A stretch of 64,000 bases of DNA from Prostheceraeus crozeri (GCA_907163375.1 CAJQUW010002166.1:121828-185827); one strand, 5' to 3'. Counted from the first letter of the stretch, positions 35,337-49,831 are shown. Translations and numbers: made by a program. Notes: generated from the letters alone by a model not told the origin.

Positions 35337-38300
35337 TTTGTTTGATCTCGTTCACGACTCCACTCAGATAGTAGTATTATCACATGTCTAGGTCACCCGA
35401 TGCACAAAAGTATTCTCCCATCATGTAGAGTTGTCGATCTAGACACCAGAAACTGCATTTTAGTGCAGTTTCGTGGTTGGAAACTCTTGAGAAACTCATC
35501 AGATTAGTCGATTTTGATCTCGCAGACTATTTTTCACTGAGATAGTAGTATTATCACATGTCTAAGTCATTCCGATGAACAATATTAATCTCTGATCATG
35601 GAAGAGTCGTCGATCTAGACACCACGAACTGCATTTCAGTGCTGTTTCGTGGTTGGAAACGCTTGAGAAACTCATCAGAATGGTCGATTTGATCTCGCAG
35701 ATTACTTTTTCACTGAGATAGTAGTATTATCACATGTCTAAGTCACTCCGATGAACAATATTATTCTCCGATCGTGTAGGTCGTCGATCTAGACACCAGA
35801 ACTGCATTTCAGTGCAGTTTCGTGGTTGGAAACTCTTGGGAAACTCTTGAGAAACTCATCAGATTGGTCGATTTGATCTCGCAGACTACTTTTCACTGAG
35901 ATGGTAGTATTATCACATGTCTAAGTCACTCCGATGCACATTATTATATTCCGATCGTGTGAGTTGTCGATCTAGACACCAGAAACTGCATTTCAGTGCA
36001 TTTCGTGGGTTTGGAAACTCTTGGGAAACTCTTGAGAAACTCATCAGATTTAGTCGATTTGATCTCGCAGACTACTTTTTCACTGAGATAGTAGTATTAT
36101 CACATGGTACTAAGTCACTACTCCGATGCAACATTATTATTCTCCGATCGTGTGCAGTATGTCGATCTAGACACCAGAAACTGCATTTCAGTGCAGTTTC
36201 GTGGATTGGAAACTCTTGGATACCTCTTGAGAAACTCATCAGATTAGTCGATTTGAATCTCGCAGACTACTTTTCACTGAGATAGTAGTATTATCACATG
36301 TCTAAGTCATTCCGATGCACATTTATTATTCTCCGATCGTGTGGAGTTTGTCGATCTAGACCTTCCAGAAACTGCATTTCAGTGCAGTTTCGTGGTTGGA
36401 AACGGCTTGAGAAACTCATCAGAATGGTCGATTTGATCTCGCAGACTACTTTTTCACTGAGATAGTAGTATTATCACATGTCCTAAGTCACTCCGATGCA
36501 CATTATTAATCTCCGATCGTGTAGAGTCGTCGATCTAGACACCAGGAAACTGCATTTCATGCAGTTTCCGTGGTTGGAAACTCTTGAGAAAAACTCATCA
36601 GATTAGTCGATTTGATCTCGCAGACTACTTTTTCACTGAGATAGTAGTATTATCACATGTCTAAGTCACTCCGATGCACATTATTATTCTCCGATCGTGT
36701 AGAGTTGTCGATCTAGACACCAGAAACTGCATTTCAGTGCAGTTTCGTGTTGGAAACTCTAGAGACACTCCTCAGATTAGTCGATTTGATCTCGCAGACT
36801 ACTTTTTCACTGAGATAGGAGTATCATCACATGTCTAAGTCACTCCGATGCACATTATTATTCTCCGATCGTGTAGAGTTGTCGATCTAGACACCAGAAA
36901 CTGCAGTTCAGAGCAGTTTTCGTGGTTGGAAACTCTTGGGAAACTCTTGAGAAACTCATCAGATTGGTCGATTTGATCTCGCAGACTACTTTTCACTGAG
37001 ATAGTAGTATTATCACATGTCTAAGTAACTCCGATGCGCATTATTATTCTCCGATCGTGTGGAGTTGTCGATCTAGACACCAAAACTGCATTTCAAGTGC
37101 AGTTTCGTGGTTGGAAACTCTTGGGAAACTCTTGAGAAACTCATCAGATTGGTCGATTTGATCTCGCAGACTACTTTTCACTGAGATAGTAGTATTATCA
37201 CATGTCTAAGTCACTCCGATGCGCATTATTATTCTCCGATCGTGTAGAGTTGTCGATCTAGACACCAGAAACTGCATTTCAGTGCAGTTTCGTGGTTGGA
37301 AACTCTTGGGAAACTCTTGAGAAACTCATCAGATTGGTCGATTTGATCTCGCAGACTACTTTTTTTTTTCACTGAGATAGTAGTATTATCACATGTCTAA
37401 GTCATTCCGATGCACATTATTAATCTCCGATCGTGTGGAGTTGTCGATCTAGACACCAGAAACTGCATTTCAGTGCAGTTTCGTGGTTGAAACTCTTGAG
37501 AAACTCATCAGATTGGTCGATTTGATCTCGCAGTCTACTTTTAACTGAGATAGTAGTATTATCACATGTCTAAGTAACTCCGATGCACATTATTATTCTC
37601 CGATCGTGTGCAGTAGTCGATCTAGACACCAGAAACTGCATTTCAGTGCAGTTTCGTGGTTGGAAACTCTTGGGAAACTCTTGAGAAACTCATCAGATTG
37701 GTCGATTTGATCTCGCAGAAAGACTTTGATTTTTTGTGGGTTTTTGGTTGTGGTTTGTATGGGTTTATTTGGAGATTTTTTTTTTTTTTGTTTTTTTTTT
37801 TTGTTTTTTTTTGTTTTTTATGGTTTTTTTTTTTGTTTTTCTTTGTTTTTTTTTGTTGTTTGTTTTGTGTTTTGTACTTTTCACTGAGATAGTAGTATTA
37901 TCACATGTCTAAGTCACTCCGATGCACATTATTTTTCTCCGATCGTGTAGAGTCGTCGATCTAGACACCAGAAACTGCATTTCAGTGCAGTTTCGTGGTT
38001 GGAAACTCTTGAGAAACTCATCAGATTGGTCGATTTGATCTCGCAGACTACTTTTTCACTGAGATAGTAGTATTATCACATGTCTAAGTCACTCCGATGC
38101 ACATTATTTTTCTCCGATCGTGTAGAGTTGTCGATCTAGACACCAGAACTGCATTTCAGTGCAGTTCGTGGTTGGAAACTCTTGAGAAACTCATCAGATT
38201 AGTCGATTTGATCTCGCAGACTACTTTTTCACTGAGATAGTAGTATTATCACATGTCTAAGTCACTCCGATGCACATTATTATTCTCCGATCGTGTGCAG

Positions 38301-41300
38301 TTGTCGATCTAGACACCAGAAACTGCATTTCATTGCAGTTTCGTGGTTGGAAACTCTTGGGAAACTCTTGAGAAACTCATCAGATTAGTCGATTTGATCT
38401 CGCAGACTACTTTTTCACTGAGATAGTAGTATTATCACATGTCTAAGTCACTCCGATGCACATTATTATTCTCCGCGATCGTGTAGAGTTGTCGATCTAG
38501 ACACCAGAAACTGCATTTCAGTGCAGTTCGTGGTTGGAAACTCTTGGGAAACTCTTGAGAAACTCATCAGATTAGTCGATTTGATCTCGCAAACTACTTT
38601 TTCACTGAGATAGTAGTATTATCACATGTCTAAGTCACTCCGATGCACATTATTATATTCCGATCGTGTGGAGTCGTCGATCTAGACACCAGGAACTGCA
38701 TTTCAGTGCAGTTTCGTGGTTGGAAACTCTTGGGAAACTCTTGAGAAACTCATCAGATTGGTCGATTTGATCTCGCAGACTACTTTTCACTGAGATAGTA
38801 GCATTATCACATGTCTAAGTCATTCCGATGCACATTATTATATTCCGATCGTGTGCAGTTGTCGATCTAGACACCAGAAACTGCATTTCAGTGCAGTTTT
38901 GTGGTTGGAAACTCTTGAGAAACTCTTGAGAAACTCATCAGGTTAGTCGATTTGATCTCGCAGACTACTTTTTTACTGAGATAGTAGTATTATCACATGC
39001 CTAAGTCACTCCGATGCACATTATTATTCTCCGATCGTGTGGAGTTGTCGATCTAGACACCAGAAACTGCATTTCAGTGCAGTTTCGTGGTTGGAAACTC
39101 TTGGGAAACTCTTGAGAAACTCATCAGATTAGTCGATTTGATCTCGCAGACTACTTTTCACTGAGATAGTAGTATTATCACATGTCTAAGTCATTCCGAT
39201 GCACATTATTATTCTCCGATCGTGTGGAGTTGTCGATCTAGACACCAGAAACTGCATTTCAGTGCAGTTTCGTGGTTGGAAACGCTTGAGAAACTCATCA
39301 GAATGGTCGATTTGATCTCGCAGACTACTTTTTCACTGAGATAGTAGTATTATCACATGTCTAAGTCACTCCGATGCACATTATTAATCTCCGATCGTGT
39401 AGAGTCGTCGATCTAGACACCAGGAACTGCATTTCAGTGCAGTTTCGTGGTTGGAAACTCTTGAGAAACTCATCAGATTAGTCGATTTGATCTCGCAGAC
39501 TACTTTTTCACTGAGATAGTAGTATTATCACATGTCTAAGTCACTCCGATGCACATTATTTTTCTCCGATCGTGTAGAGGTTGTCGATCTAGACACCAGA
39601 AACTGCATTTCAGTGCAGTTTCGTGGTTGGAAACTCTTGAGAAACTCATCAGATTAGTCGATTTGATCTCGCAGACTACTTTTTCACTGAGATAGTAGTA
39701 TCATCACATGTCTAAGTCACTCCGATGCACATTATTATTCTCCGATCGTGTAGAGTTGTCGATCTAGACACCAGAAACTGCATTTCAGTGTGCAGTTTCG
39801 TGGTTGGAAACTCTTGGGAAACTCTTGAGAAACTCATCAGATTGGTCGATTTGATCTCGCAGACTACTTTTCACTGAGGATAGTAGTATTATCACATGTC
39901 TAAGTAACTCCGATGCGCATTATTATTCTCCGATCGTGTGGAGTTGTCGATCTAGACAACAAGAAACTGCATTTCAGTGCAGTTTCGTGGTTGGAAACTC
40001 TTGGGAAACTCTTGAGAAACTCATCAGATTGGTCGATTTGATCTCGCAGACTACTTTTCACTGAGATAGTAGTATTATCACATGTCTAAGTCACTCCGAT
40101 GCGCATTATTATTCTCCGATCGTGTAGAGTTGTCGATCTAGACACCAGAAACTGCATTTCAGTGCAGTTTCGTGGTTGGAAACTCTTTGGAAACTCTTGA
40201 GAAACTCATCAGATTGGTCGATTTGATCTCGCAGACTACTTTTCACTGAGATAGTAGTATTATCACATGTCTAAGTCATTCCGATGCACATTATTATTCT
40301 CCGATCGTGTGGAGTTGTCGATCTAGACACCAGAAAACTGCATTTCAGTGCAGTTTCGTGGTTGGAAACTCTTGAGAAACTCATCAGATTGGTCGATTTG
40401 ATCTCGCAGACTACTTTTAACTGAGATAGTAGTATTATCACATGTCTAAGTAACTCCGATGCACATTATTATTCTCCGATCGTGTGCAGTTGTCGATCTA
40501 GACACCAGAAACTGCATTTCAGTGCAGTTTCGTGGTTGGAAACTCTTGGGAAACTCTTGAGAAACTCATCAGATTGGTCGATTTGATCTCGCAGAATACT
40601 TTTTCACTGAGATAGTAGTATTATCACATGTCTAAGTCACTCCGATGCACATTATTTTTCTCCGATCGTGTAGAGTCGTCGATCTAGACACCAGAAACTG
40701 CATTTCAGTGCAGTTTCGTGGTTGGAAACTCTTGAGAAACTCATCAGATTGGTCGATTTGATCTCGCAGACTACTTTTTCACAGAGATAGTAGTATTATC
40801 ACAGGTCTAAGTCACTCCGATGCACATTATTATTCTCCGATCGTGTAGAGTTGTCGATCTAGACACCAGAAACTGCATTTCAGTGCAGTTTCGTGGTTGT
40901 AAACTCTTGAGAAACTCATCAGATTAGTCGATTTGATCTCGCAGACTACTTTTTCACTGAGATAGTAGTATTATCACATGTCTAAGTCACTCCGATGCAC
41001 ATTATTATTCTCCGATCGTGTGCAGTTGTCGATCTAGACACCAGAAACTGCATTTCATTGCAGTTTCGTGGTTGGAAACTCTTGGGAAACTCTTGAGAAA
41101 CTCATCAGATTAGTCGATTTGAATCTCGCAGACTACTTTTTCACTGAGATAGTAGGTATTATCACATGTCTAAGTCACTCCGATGCACATTATTATTCTC
41201 CGATCGTGTAGAGTTGTCGATCTAGACACCAGAAACTGCATTTCAGTGCAGTTTCGTGGTTGGAAACTCTTGGGAAACTCTTGAGAAACTCATCAGATTA

Positions 41301-44300
41301 GTCGATTTGATCTCGCAAACTACTTTTTCACTGAGATAGTAGTATTATCACATGTCTAAGTCACTCCGATGCACATTATTATTCTCCGATCGTGTGCAGT
41401 TGTCGATCTAGACACCAGAAACTGCATTTCAGTGCAGTTTCGTGGTTGGAAACTCTTGGGAAACTCTTGAGAAACTCATCAGATTGGTCGATTTGATCTC
41501 GCAGAATACTTTTTCACTGAGATAGTAGTATTATCACATGTCTAAGTCATTCCGATGCACAATATTAATCTCTGATCATGTAGAGTCGTCGATCTAGACA
41601 CCAGGAACTGCATTTCAGTGCAGTTTCGTGGTTGGAAACGCTTGAGAAACTCATAAGAATGGTCGATTTGATCTCGCAGATTACTTTTTCAGTGAGATAG
41701 TAGTATTATCACATGTCTAAGTCACTCCGATGCACAATATTATTCTCCGATCGTGTAGAGTCGTCGATCTAGGACCACCAGAAACTGCATTTCAGTGCAG
41801 TTTCGTGGTTGGAAACTCTTGGGAAACTCTTGAGAAACTCATCAGATTGGTCGATTTGATCTCGCAGACTACTTTTCACTGAGATAGTAGTATTATCACA
41901 TGTCTAAGTCATTCCGATGCACATTATTATTCTCCGATCGTGTGGAGTTGGTCGATCTAGACACCAGAAACTGCATTTCATTGCAGTTTCGTGGTTGGAA
42001 ACTCTTGGGAAACTCTTGAGAAACTCATCAGATTAGTCGATTTGATCTCGCAGACTACTTTTTCACTGAGATAGTAGTATTATCACATGTCTAAGTCACT
42101 CCGATGCACATTATTATTCTCCGATCGTGTGGAGTTGTCGATCTAGACACCAGAAACTGCATTTCAGTGCAGTTTTCGTGGTTGGAAACTCTTGGGAAAA
42201 CTCTTGAGAAAAAACTCATCAGATTGGTCGATTTGATCTCGCAGACTACTTTTCACTGAGATAGTAGTATTATCACATGTCTAAGTCACTCCGATGCACA
42301 TTATTTTTCTCCGATCGTGTAGAGTTGTCGATCTAGACACCAGAAACTGCATTTCAGTGCAGTTTCGTGGTTGGAAACTCTTGAGAAACTCATCAGATTA
42401 GTCGATTTGATCTCGCAGACTACTTTTTCACTGAGATAGTAGTATTATCACATGTCTAAGTCACTCCGATGCACATTATTAATCTCCGATCGTGTAGAGT
42501 TGTCGATCTAGACACCAGAAACTGCATTTCAGTGCAGTTTCGTGGTTGGAAATTCTTGGGAAACTCTTGAGAAACTCATCAGATTGGTCGATTTGATCTC
42601 GCAGACTACTTTTCACTGAGATGGTAGTATTATCACATGTCTAAGTCACTCCGATGCACATTATTATTCTCCGATCGTGTGGAGTTGTCGATCTAGACAC
42701 CAGAAACTGCATTTCAGTGCAGTTTCGTGGTTGGAAACTCTTGGGAAACTCTTGAGAAACTCATCAGATTGGTCGATTTGATCTCGCAGACTACTTTTTC
42801 ACTGAGATAGTAGTATTATCACATGTCTAAGTCACTCCGATGCACATTATTATTCTCCGATCGTTTGTAGAGTTGTCGATCTAGACACCAGAAACTGCAT
42901 TTCAGTTGCAGTTTCGTGGTTGGAAACTCTTGGGAAACTCTGAGAAAACTCATCAGATTGGTCGATTTGATCTCGCAGACTACTTTTCACTGAGATAGTA
43001 GTATTATCACATGTCTAAGTCATTCCGATGCACATTATTATTCTCCGATCGTGTGGAGTTGTTGATCTAGACACCAGAAACTGCATTTCATTGCAGTTTC
43101 GTGGTTGGAAAAACTCTTGAGAAACTCATCAGATTGGTCGATTTGATCTCGCAGACTACTTTTAACTGAGATAGTAGTATTATCACATGTCTAAGTAACT
43201 CCGATGCGCATTATTATTCTCCGATCGTGTGGAGTTGTTGATCTAGACACCAGAAACTGCATTTCATTGCAGTTTCGTGGTTGGAAACTCTCGAGAAACT
43301 CATCAGATTAGTCGATTTGATCTCGCAGACTACTTTTTCACTGAGATAGTAGTATTATCACATGTCTAAGTCACTCCGATGCACATTATTAATCTCCGAT
43401 CGTGTAGAGTTGTCGATCTAGACACCAGAAAACTGCATTTCAGTGCAGTTTCGTGGTTGGAAACTCTTGGGAAACTCTTGAGAAACTCATCAGATTGGTC
43501 GATTTGATCTCGCAGACTACTTTTCACTGAGATGGTAGTATTATCACATGTCTAAGTCACTCCGATGCACATTATTATTCTCCGATCGTGTGGAGTTGTC
43601 GATCTAGACACCAGAAACTGCATTTCAGTGCAGTTTCGTGGTTGGAAACTCTTGGGAAACTCTTGAGAAACTCATCAGGTTAGTCGATTTGATCTCGCAG
43701 ACTACTTTTTTCACTGAGATAGTAGTATTATCACATGTCTAAGTCACTCGATGCACATTATTATTCTCCGATCGTGTAGAGTTGTCGATCTAGACACCAG
43801 AAACTGCATTTCAGTGCAGTTTCGTGGTTGGAAACTCTTGGGAAACTCTTGAGAAACTCATCAGATTGGTCGATTTGATCTCGCAGACTACTTTTCACTG
43901 AGATAGTAGTATTATCACATGTCTAAGTCATTCCGATGCACATTATTATTCTCCGATCGTGTGGAGTTGTTGATCTAGACACCAGAAACTGCATTTCATT
44001 GCAGTTTCGTGGTTGGAAACTCTTGAGAAACTCATCAGATTGGTCGATTTGATCTCGCAGACTACTTTTAACTGAGATAGTAGTATTATCACATGTCTAA
44101 GTAACTCCGATGCGCATTATTATTCTCCGATCGTGTGGAGTTGTTGATCTAGACACCAGAAACTGCATTTCATTGCAGTTTCGTGGTTGGAAACTCTTGA
44201 GAAACTCATCAGATTGGTCGATTTTGATCTCGCTGACTACTTTTAACTGAGATAGTAGTATTATCACATGTCTAAGTAACTCCGATGCGCATTATTATTC

Positions 44301-45462
44301 TCCGATCGTGTAGAGTTGTCGATCTAGACACCAGAAACTGCATTTCAGTGCAGTTTCGTGGTTGGAAACTCTTGGGAAACTCTTGATAAACTCATCAAAT
44401 TGGTCGATTTGATCTCGCAGACTACTTTTTCACTGAGATAGTAGTATTATCACATGTCTAAGTCACTCCGATGCACATTATTAATCTCGATCGTGTAGAG
44501 TCGTCGATCTAGACACCAGGAACTGCATTTCAGTGCAGTTTCGTGGTTGGAAACGCTTGAGAAACTCATCAGATGGTCGATTTGATCTCGCAGATTACTT
44601 TTTTCACTGAGATAGTAGTATTATCACATGTCTAAGTCACTCCGATGCACAATATTATTCTCCGATCGTGTAGGGAGTCGTCGATCTAGACACCAAGAAC
44701 TGCATTTCAGTGCAGTTTCGTGGTTGGAAACTCTTGGGAAACTCTTGAGAAACTCATCAGATTGGTCGATTTGATCTCGCAGACTACTTTTCACTGAGAT
44801 AGTAGTATTATCACATGTCTAAGTCATTCCGATGCACATTATTATTCTCCGATCGTGTGGAGTTGTCGATCTAGACACCAGAAACTGCATTTCATTGCAG
44901 TTTCGTGGTTGGAAAACTCTTGGGAAACTCTTGAGAAACTCATCAGATTAGTCGATTTTGATCTGGCAGAATACTTTTTCACTGAGATAGTAGTATTATC
45001 ACATGTCTAAGTCACTCCGATGCACATTATTATTCTCCGATCGTGTGCAGTTGTCGATCTAGACACCAGAAACTGCATTTCAGTGCAGTTTCGTGGTTGG
45101 AAACTCTTGGGAAACTCTTGAGAAACTCATCAGATTGGTCGATTTGATCTCGCAGAATACTTTTTCACTGAGATAGTAGTATTATCACATGTCTAAGTCA
45201 CTCCGATGCACATTATTTTTCTCCGATCGTGTAGAGTCGTCGATCTAGACACCAGAAACTGCATTTCAGTGCAGTTTCGTGGTTGGAAACTCTTGAGAAA
45301 CTCATCAGATTGGTCGATTTGATCTCGCAGACTACTTTTTCACTGAGATAGTAGTATTATCACATGTCTAAGTCACTCCGATGCACATTATTATTCTCCG
45401 ATCGTGTAGAGTTGTCGATCTAGACACCAGAAACTGCATTTCAGTGCAGTTTCGTGGTTGGA
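35337..45462 (+). repeat. Satellite array, 55 monomers of ~174/186 bp
   Basis: The phrase CACATGTCTAAGT recurs 55 times from 35,382 to 45,360. Spacing is mostly ~174 or ~186 bp; the two forms differ by a duplicated GGAAACTCTT-type 11-12 bp block. Each monomer carries GAAACTGCA and, six bases on, its exact inverse TGCAGTTTC, extended by ACCA/TGGT with one bulged G. CGATCG and TCTAGA also recur. Variant markers repeat in register about 2.88 kb apart (e.g. AACTCCGATGCGC at 37,026 and 39,906), which points to blocks of about 15 monomers. The array stops abruptly at an A run at 45,463. Scattered one-base differences may include sequencing errors. Confidence 0.95.
37725..37873 (+). repeat. T/G-rich low-complexity insert in satellite
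   Basis: About 150 bp made almost only of T with scattered G interrupts one monomer between TCGCAGAAAG and TACTTTTCACTGAG. The corresponding later monomer (near 40,600) has a plain ACTTTTTCACTGAG. It may be an expanded T run or an assembly artefact. Confidence 0.8.
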
Positions 45463-48400
45463 AAAAAAAAACAAAAACTTGTAGCTAAAATGCCATCTCT
45501 TTTTGAAAAATGACTTGTTTTAGTATGCTTTTTAATTCACTTTTAGAGGAAATTTGTTTTGTGTAACATTGCAATCAACTTTGTTATTTGATTTTTTTCT
45601 TGTAATCAATTTTAGATAAAAATATAATAGATTCTCGATATTACTTCATTGCTTTGATTGCTTTCATTTCACATTACGTCTAGATAGTATTAGAAGGAGC
45701 CTAGCATCAACTATATATGACCAATTAATTTTGCTCTTATTTCTCATATTTAGACACATAGCTTCGGAGCTTGTTGAAATAACTAAGCTACCGGTAGGCC
45801 TAATTATGAGTTGCAATCCACGTGCATGTATAAAATTATGAAACCAGTTAAAGTCAGCTTTTGAGAACAGTTTACATTGAGCCATCATCCTGATCAATAG
45901 TCAGGAGTGATGACATACAAATATAGGCTAGGCCTAAATGCATTTTTCAAATTATTCGAATATTCGTTCGTCGAAATGATGAATATTCGAATACCAAATT
46001 TCGCACGAATACCGAACACTAGCTTTCAGCACACGGGGAGTTTGTTGATAGACTACTTTTGTCAGATAGAAATACTGGAATTACTCTACAACAAATTTTA
46101 TTAGCGAAATAACATGGCTTAAGAAAAAGCAAACAAAAAGACAAACACATGCTCAAAAATCAGATTCGTGCTCATTACACCCGAATCCCATGAGTCCGTG
46201 ACACGAAACGTCGGGCAGTGTCTTATTATTTTCTCTTGCACCATGTTATTTCGCCAATAGAAACTGTTGGACAGCAATTCTATAGGTTTGACCCGACAAG
46301 AACGAGCTTTGTCCCTTCAAGATCTATGATGACATTTCAAATTGCTGCAGTCTGAAAGAGTTTGCATAATTGCCGTTTCAAGTGCACTTTTGCCGGCGTG
46401 AATGCGTAAACGACGATTCTGTACCAAATCAACTGCAGCATTGCTGTTTCAAATGCAAAATGAAACAATGAAAGTAATGTAAACGCAGCCTTTCTTTATT
46501 CTTTTTTTCCTTTTGAGACCCACTTATTCAAATTGTTTACAGATGCTAACTGATTAATATGAGTACACTTCAAAAACTTGCGTCGCTCCTTTTTTTCAAA
46601 AGACTAGTCTCTTTCGAATGCCTACACGTCCTTCGAATGTGCTGCATATTTAACTTGGCTATGGGGGAATGAAATCGACTGCTTAAACGATTGTTGGGAT
46701 TTATGCAATTGGACCTACTGAACCCACACAGCACGTCTTTGTCAGTTGCGCTTGTGTAGATAGGGATTGAACTGAGGATGCTGAAGGAAATAACGGAGGT
46801 TCATCATCAGGGCTAAACAGGGTTAAAGCGTTGAACAAGGATCATTGACGATTATCATTTTTATTTGTCCATCGATGCATTAATTTTCTGTTTTTCTGTC
46901 TCTCTTAATTTGCGATGCAGATGGATGTTAGTTTTCTATATTCAATTTTAGCCAATCGTTTTTTATCTTATAATCAACACTCCAATAATATTCAATACTG
47001 TCCATATAACAATGAATTCTATAGAAAAACACAAAGGTATATCGACTTATGAGGCTCTTCGATATGGTGACTCCTAACCATGGAGGAATTTATTCCAAGA
47101 CTTTTTAATAATAGAAAGATAGACATTTCAATGTTGGCCACCATCCTTGTTCAAACCGTACTTGTTAGCTAACAGTTGTCACTGACACGTTCTTTCTCTC
47201 AGTGTTGAGCTAAACGTATTCGATTTGATCCAATTCACAAAAAGTTGAAAATGACAATGAATTACTTAACTCATTATTTAGCTGATATGGTGAGAAGCTT
47301 ATAAGAAATTTATTATGATCCCCCCTATAGTATTTTTTTCTGAAAGATGTGATGTTTAGCACTTACGCAAAAGAGATAATCGAGTGGCATTTCTTGACTA
47401 CAAACAATGATCAGAGGAGCGTCTAGACCAGGATGGAGTGGTGAACTCATCTGTTTGAGTCTGGCCTACAGAGAATTCATGTCTTGGGGTCGCTCCAACC
47501 GCTTCATGTTTATCAAAAGATCAGTCAACTTGTTTTTCCATAAGCGTGTCCAAGGACAGTTCCACCATCGCCATGGCATTTCTTTGCTTGGTGTGTCGCT
47601 GTCTGACTCTTTCGGTTGGTCAGTCCACATCTGCCTAGTTGTCCGACAGTCTCCCAACGTCTTGGAGTGTTGTTTCGAGGCTCGTGCCTGCTTCATCCCT
47701 CAGCAGTTGTTTGTACTTTATATTCTTTATAGGTTCGTCCTTGGTAGGGAATTTTGCTCACACGCTTGATCATCAGGTCCTCAGAGCGTTGAGTTATGAG
47801 TTATCCTTTCATTTTACTGTTACACAATGATTTAGTTATTATTTGCATTCCTTTATCATTCCCACATTTCTTCCATTTTCTGATTGTTAGCCTTAAAATC
47901 TTATGCTGAAGGACAGTTATGGAGTATAGGCTCGTCCTTTTCCTTCAAGCTTTGATTTCAAAAACCTCAATTGTCCCCACGTTTATGCTTCCAGAAGAAT
48001 AAATACTGAAAGTGTGAAAGTTTACGCGGAAGACCGTCTAATTTCAATACTTTCGGCTGCTCACAATAAAGTAGAAAGGATTAGGATGTAACTGAAAAAG
48101 AATTGTTGAGAAGCAATGTGGAAGACGATTAAAGCGAAGATCAGGCGAGGGCATCAGATGTTACCAGCATGTAAAATGTTATTGAGTGTGTTGTCAGATC
48201 TTTCAATGTATTATTGCTCAGAATCTGAAAGTCTTAATATGTTAAATTAGTGTATATAGCTACTCAATTCGGTAGGGATTGTAGAAAATTTAGTGAATTT
48301 TAATAAGTCAGTTCAGTTTTCAAAAAATCGGCGGAAGAATGTTTGGCTTCAATACGAAGAGAGGTTGTTAAGCTGTGATAACTGACACATGAATATTTGA

Positions 48401-49651
48401 AAAAGCTGTTCTCGTGTGATTATTTTATTGCTACCTTCATAGCGTGTTTCATCTGTCTTCCGGCATATAAGCTGATAGAATTAATTTCACGTCTGAAGCT
48501 GGCAATAAAAATAAAAAAGAAAATTTCACAATTGTAAGCAAGAACAATCATTTTGAAATATTATTTTGTATGGAGACATTTCTCGGTGAAGAAGGCGATC
48601 AATTGAAAAATGTGATAACTCTACATGCTGATTGATCCCGTTCCCCTGGCCAGTTACGAAGTCGGACCCTAGTTAGTATGGATGATACATAGATGTATGG
48701 ACATCACTACAAGTATTGATGAAAATGTATACTTTGCTTCGAAATCACTGCATTATTTGTTTCAAATGTATGTATAGATGGTCCTCACATTTCAACAGTC
48801 TTCCACCAAAATTTCAAATATTTTGATAATGTGTAAATTCAAAAACTAAGGAATTTGTACAAGTCAAGTTTGTCTTTAACAAAAATAGTTGAATGACTGT
48901 TATGTGCGGTAGCAAGTACACCATACTTTATAAGATTAAGTTATAAGTACTTAAAGAACTGAAATACTTTCAAATATCAATTTTCTAAAATCATTTCAAA
49001 ATCCGGAAAAATGTATTTGAAAGGCCTCGCGAAAACATCAATGTACCGGTGCTCTCAGATGCATGCATGTTCTACTCAATTTGTGTGAATGTTAGTTGAT
49101 TGCAAGTCAATTTTTGGAAGGACAGTCTAAAGCATCATTTAGTTTGCTATGCATCAGTAGTCAGTGCATTTGTGTCGGAGTGTAAAACTCCACTCCGGTG
49201 TTTCGGGAGTAAGGATGCAAACATTGACTACCTGATCCCCGCTCCACTTTTTGTGTATAATAATAATAAGAAAAAAAAGTAGGGGTTGCTTTCACGGAAA
49301 GTTTTTTAGTCGAATCAACCTCACGAAAAAACTTTCCCAAACTCTGTCTTTGAATTCGCCAAATTAACTGAATTTTGGACAAATCACGGCAAACTTTTGA
49401 TATGCATCATTACGCGAATTCAGAGATCATAGCATGAATTGAGAGTTCAGCGAAATATTTCGCAGAAGAGCACAATTATTGAATATTCTTGTATAAAGTG
49501 GTACATATCGATTTTAGTCCTGTACAGTTTTTATTTCCTTCTCTGCAGTTCAGAGTGTTAATATCTATGTTATCAATTTTCATTTTGTGTCCATATCAAG
49601 TTTGACAAGTGCTCATCATTTACTAGTTTGCCAGTCGCATTCATTTTATAT
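45463..49651. other. Unique DNA without recognised genes
   Basis: Starts with an A run and AT-rich DNA. TAGGCCTA-like words occur near 45,797 and 45,930. A pair of opposite frames near 47,407-47,769 has no family I know. A hammerhead-like relic at 46,180-46,215 is listed separately. Confidence 0.4.
46180..46215 (+). ncRNA. Decayed hammerhead-ribozyme-like motif
   Basis: CCCGA and TCGGG flank ATGAGTCC ... CGAAACGTC. The second half (GAAA, C, GTC) is exactly the hammerhead core with a minimal stem III; the first half reads CCCATGA where CTGATGA is expected, and stem II is imperfect. Probably a relic of a Penelope-like element end. Confidence 0.4.
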
Positions 49652-49685
49652 GCACCTGACGAAGGCTTCGGCCGAAAATTTGTGC
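49652..49685 (+). ncRNA. Hammerhead-ribozyme-like motif
   Basis: Stem I GCAC (49,652-49,655) pairs with GTGC (49,682-49,685). Between them come the CTGACGA core, a GGC/GCC stem II with a TTCG loop, then GAA and AATTT, giving a two-pair stem III and a TTT cleavage triplet that obeys the NUH rule. One extra A precedes stem II. Short-stem hammerheads of this type are known from Penelope-like retroelements. Fit to the core is good; activity is unknown. Confidence 0.5.
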
Positions 49686-49831
49686 GTTGCAATAAATTGA
49701 TTTTTCGAGTTCCACGTATTCTTTTGGCAATTGACATAACTCGATGGCTAACATAATCAATGAGGAGCGAACACTATGTTCAAGCCTTTTGGCAAGAGTG
49801 ACTATGTGCTACACGGGGAAGGAATCGTTGA

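Noticed and set aside
37656-37892. 78-codon frame rich in Phe
   Set aside because: It is a translation of the T-rich insert and the flanking satellite.
35337-45462. CRISPR-like array (regular repeats with a palindrome)
   Set aside because: Monomers are continuous with no unique spacers, units are far too long, and the context is eukaryotic.
47407-47769. 120-codon + frame and overlapping 76-codon - frame
   Set aside because: Neither has a recognisable domain or splice signals, and both look like chance in less AT-rich DNA.
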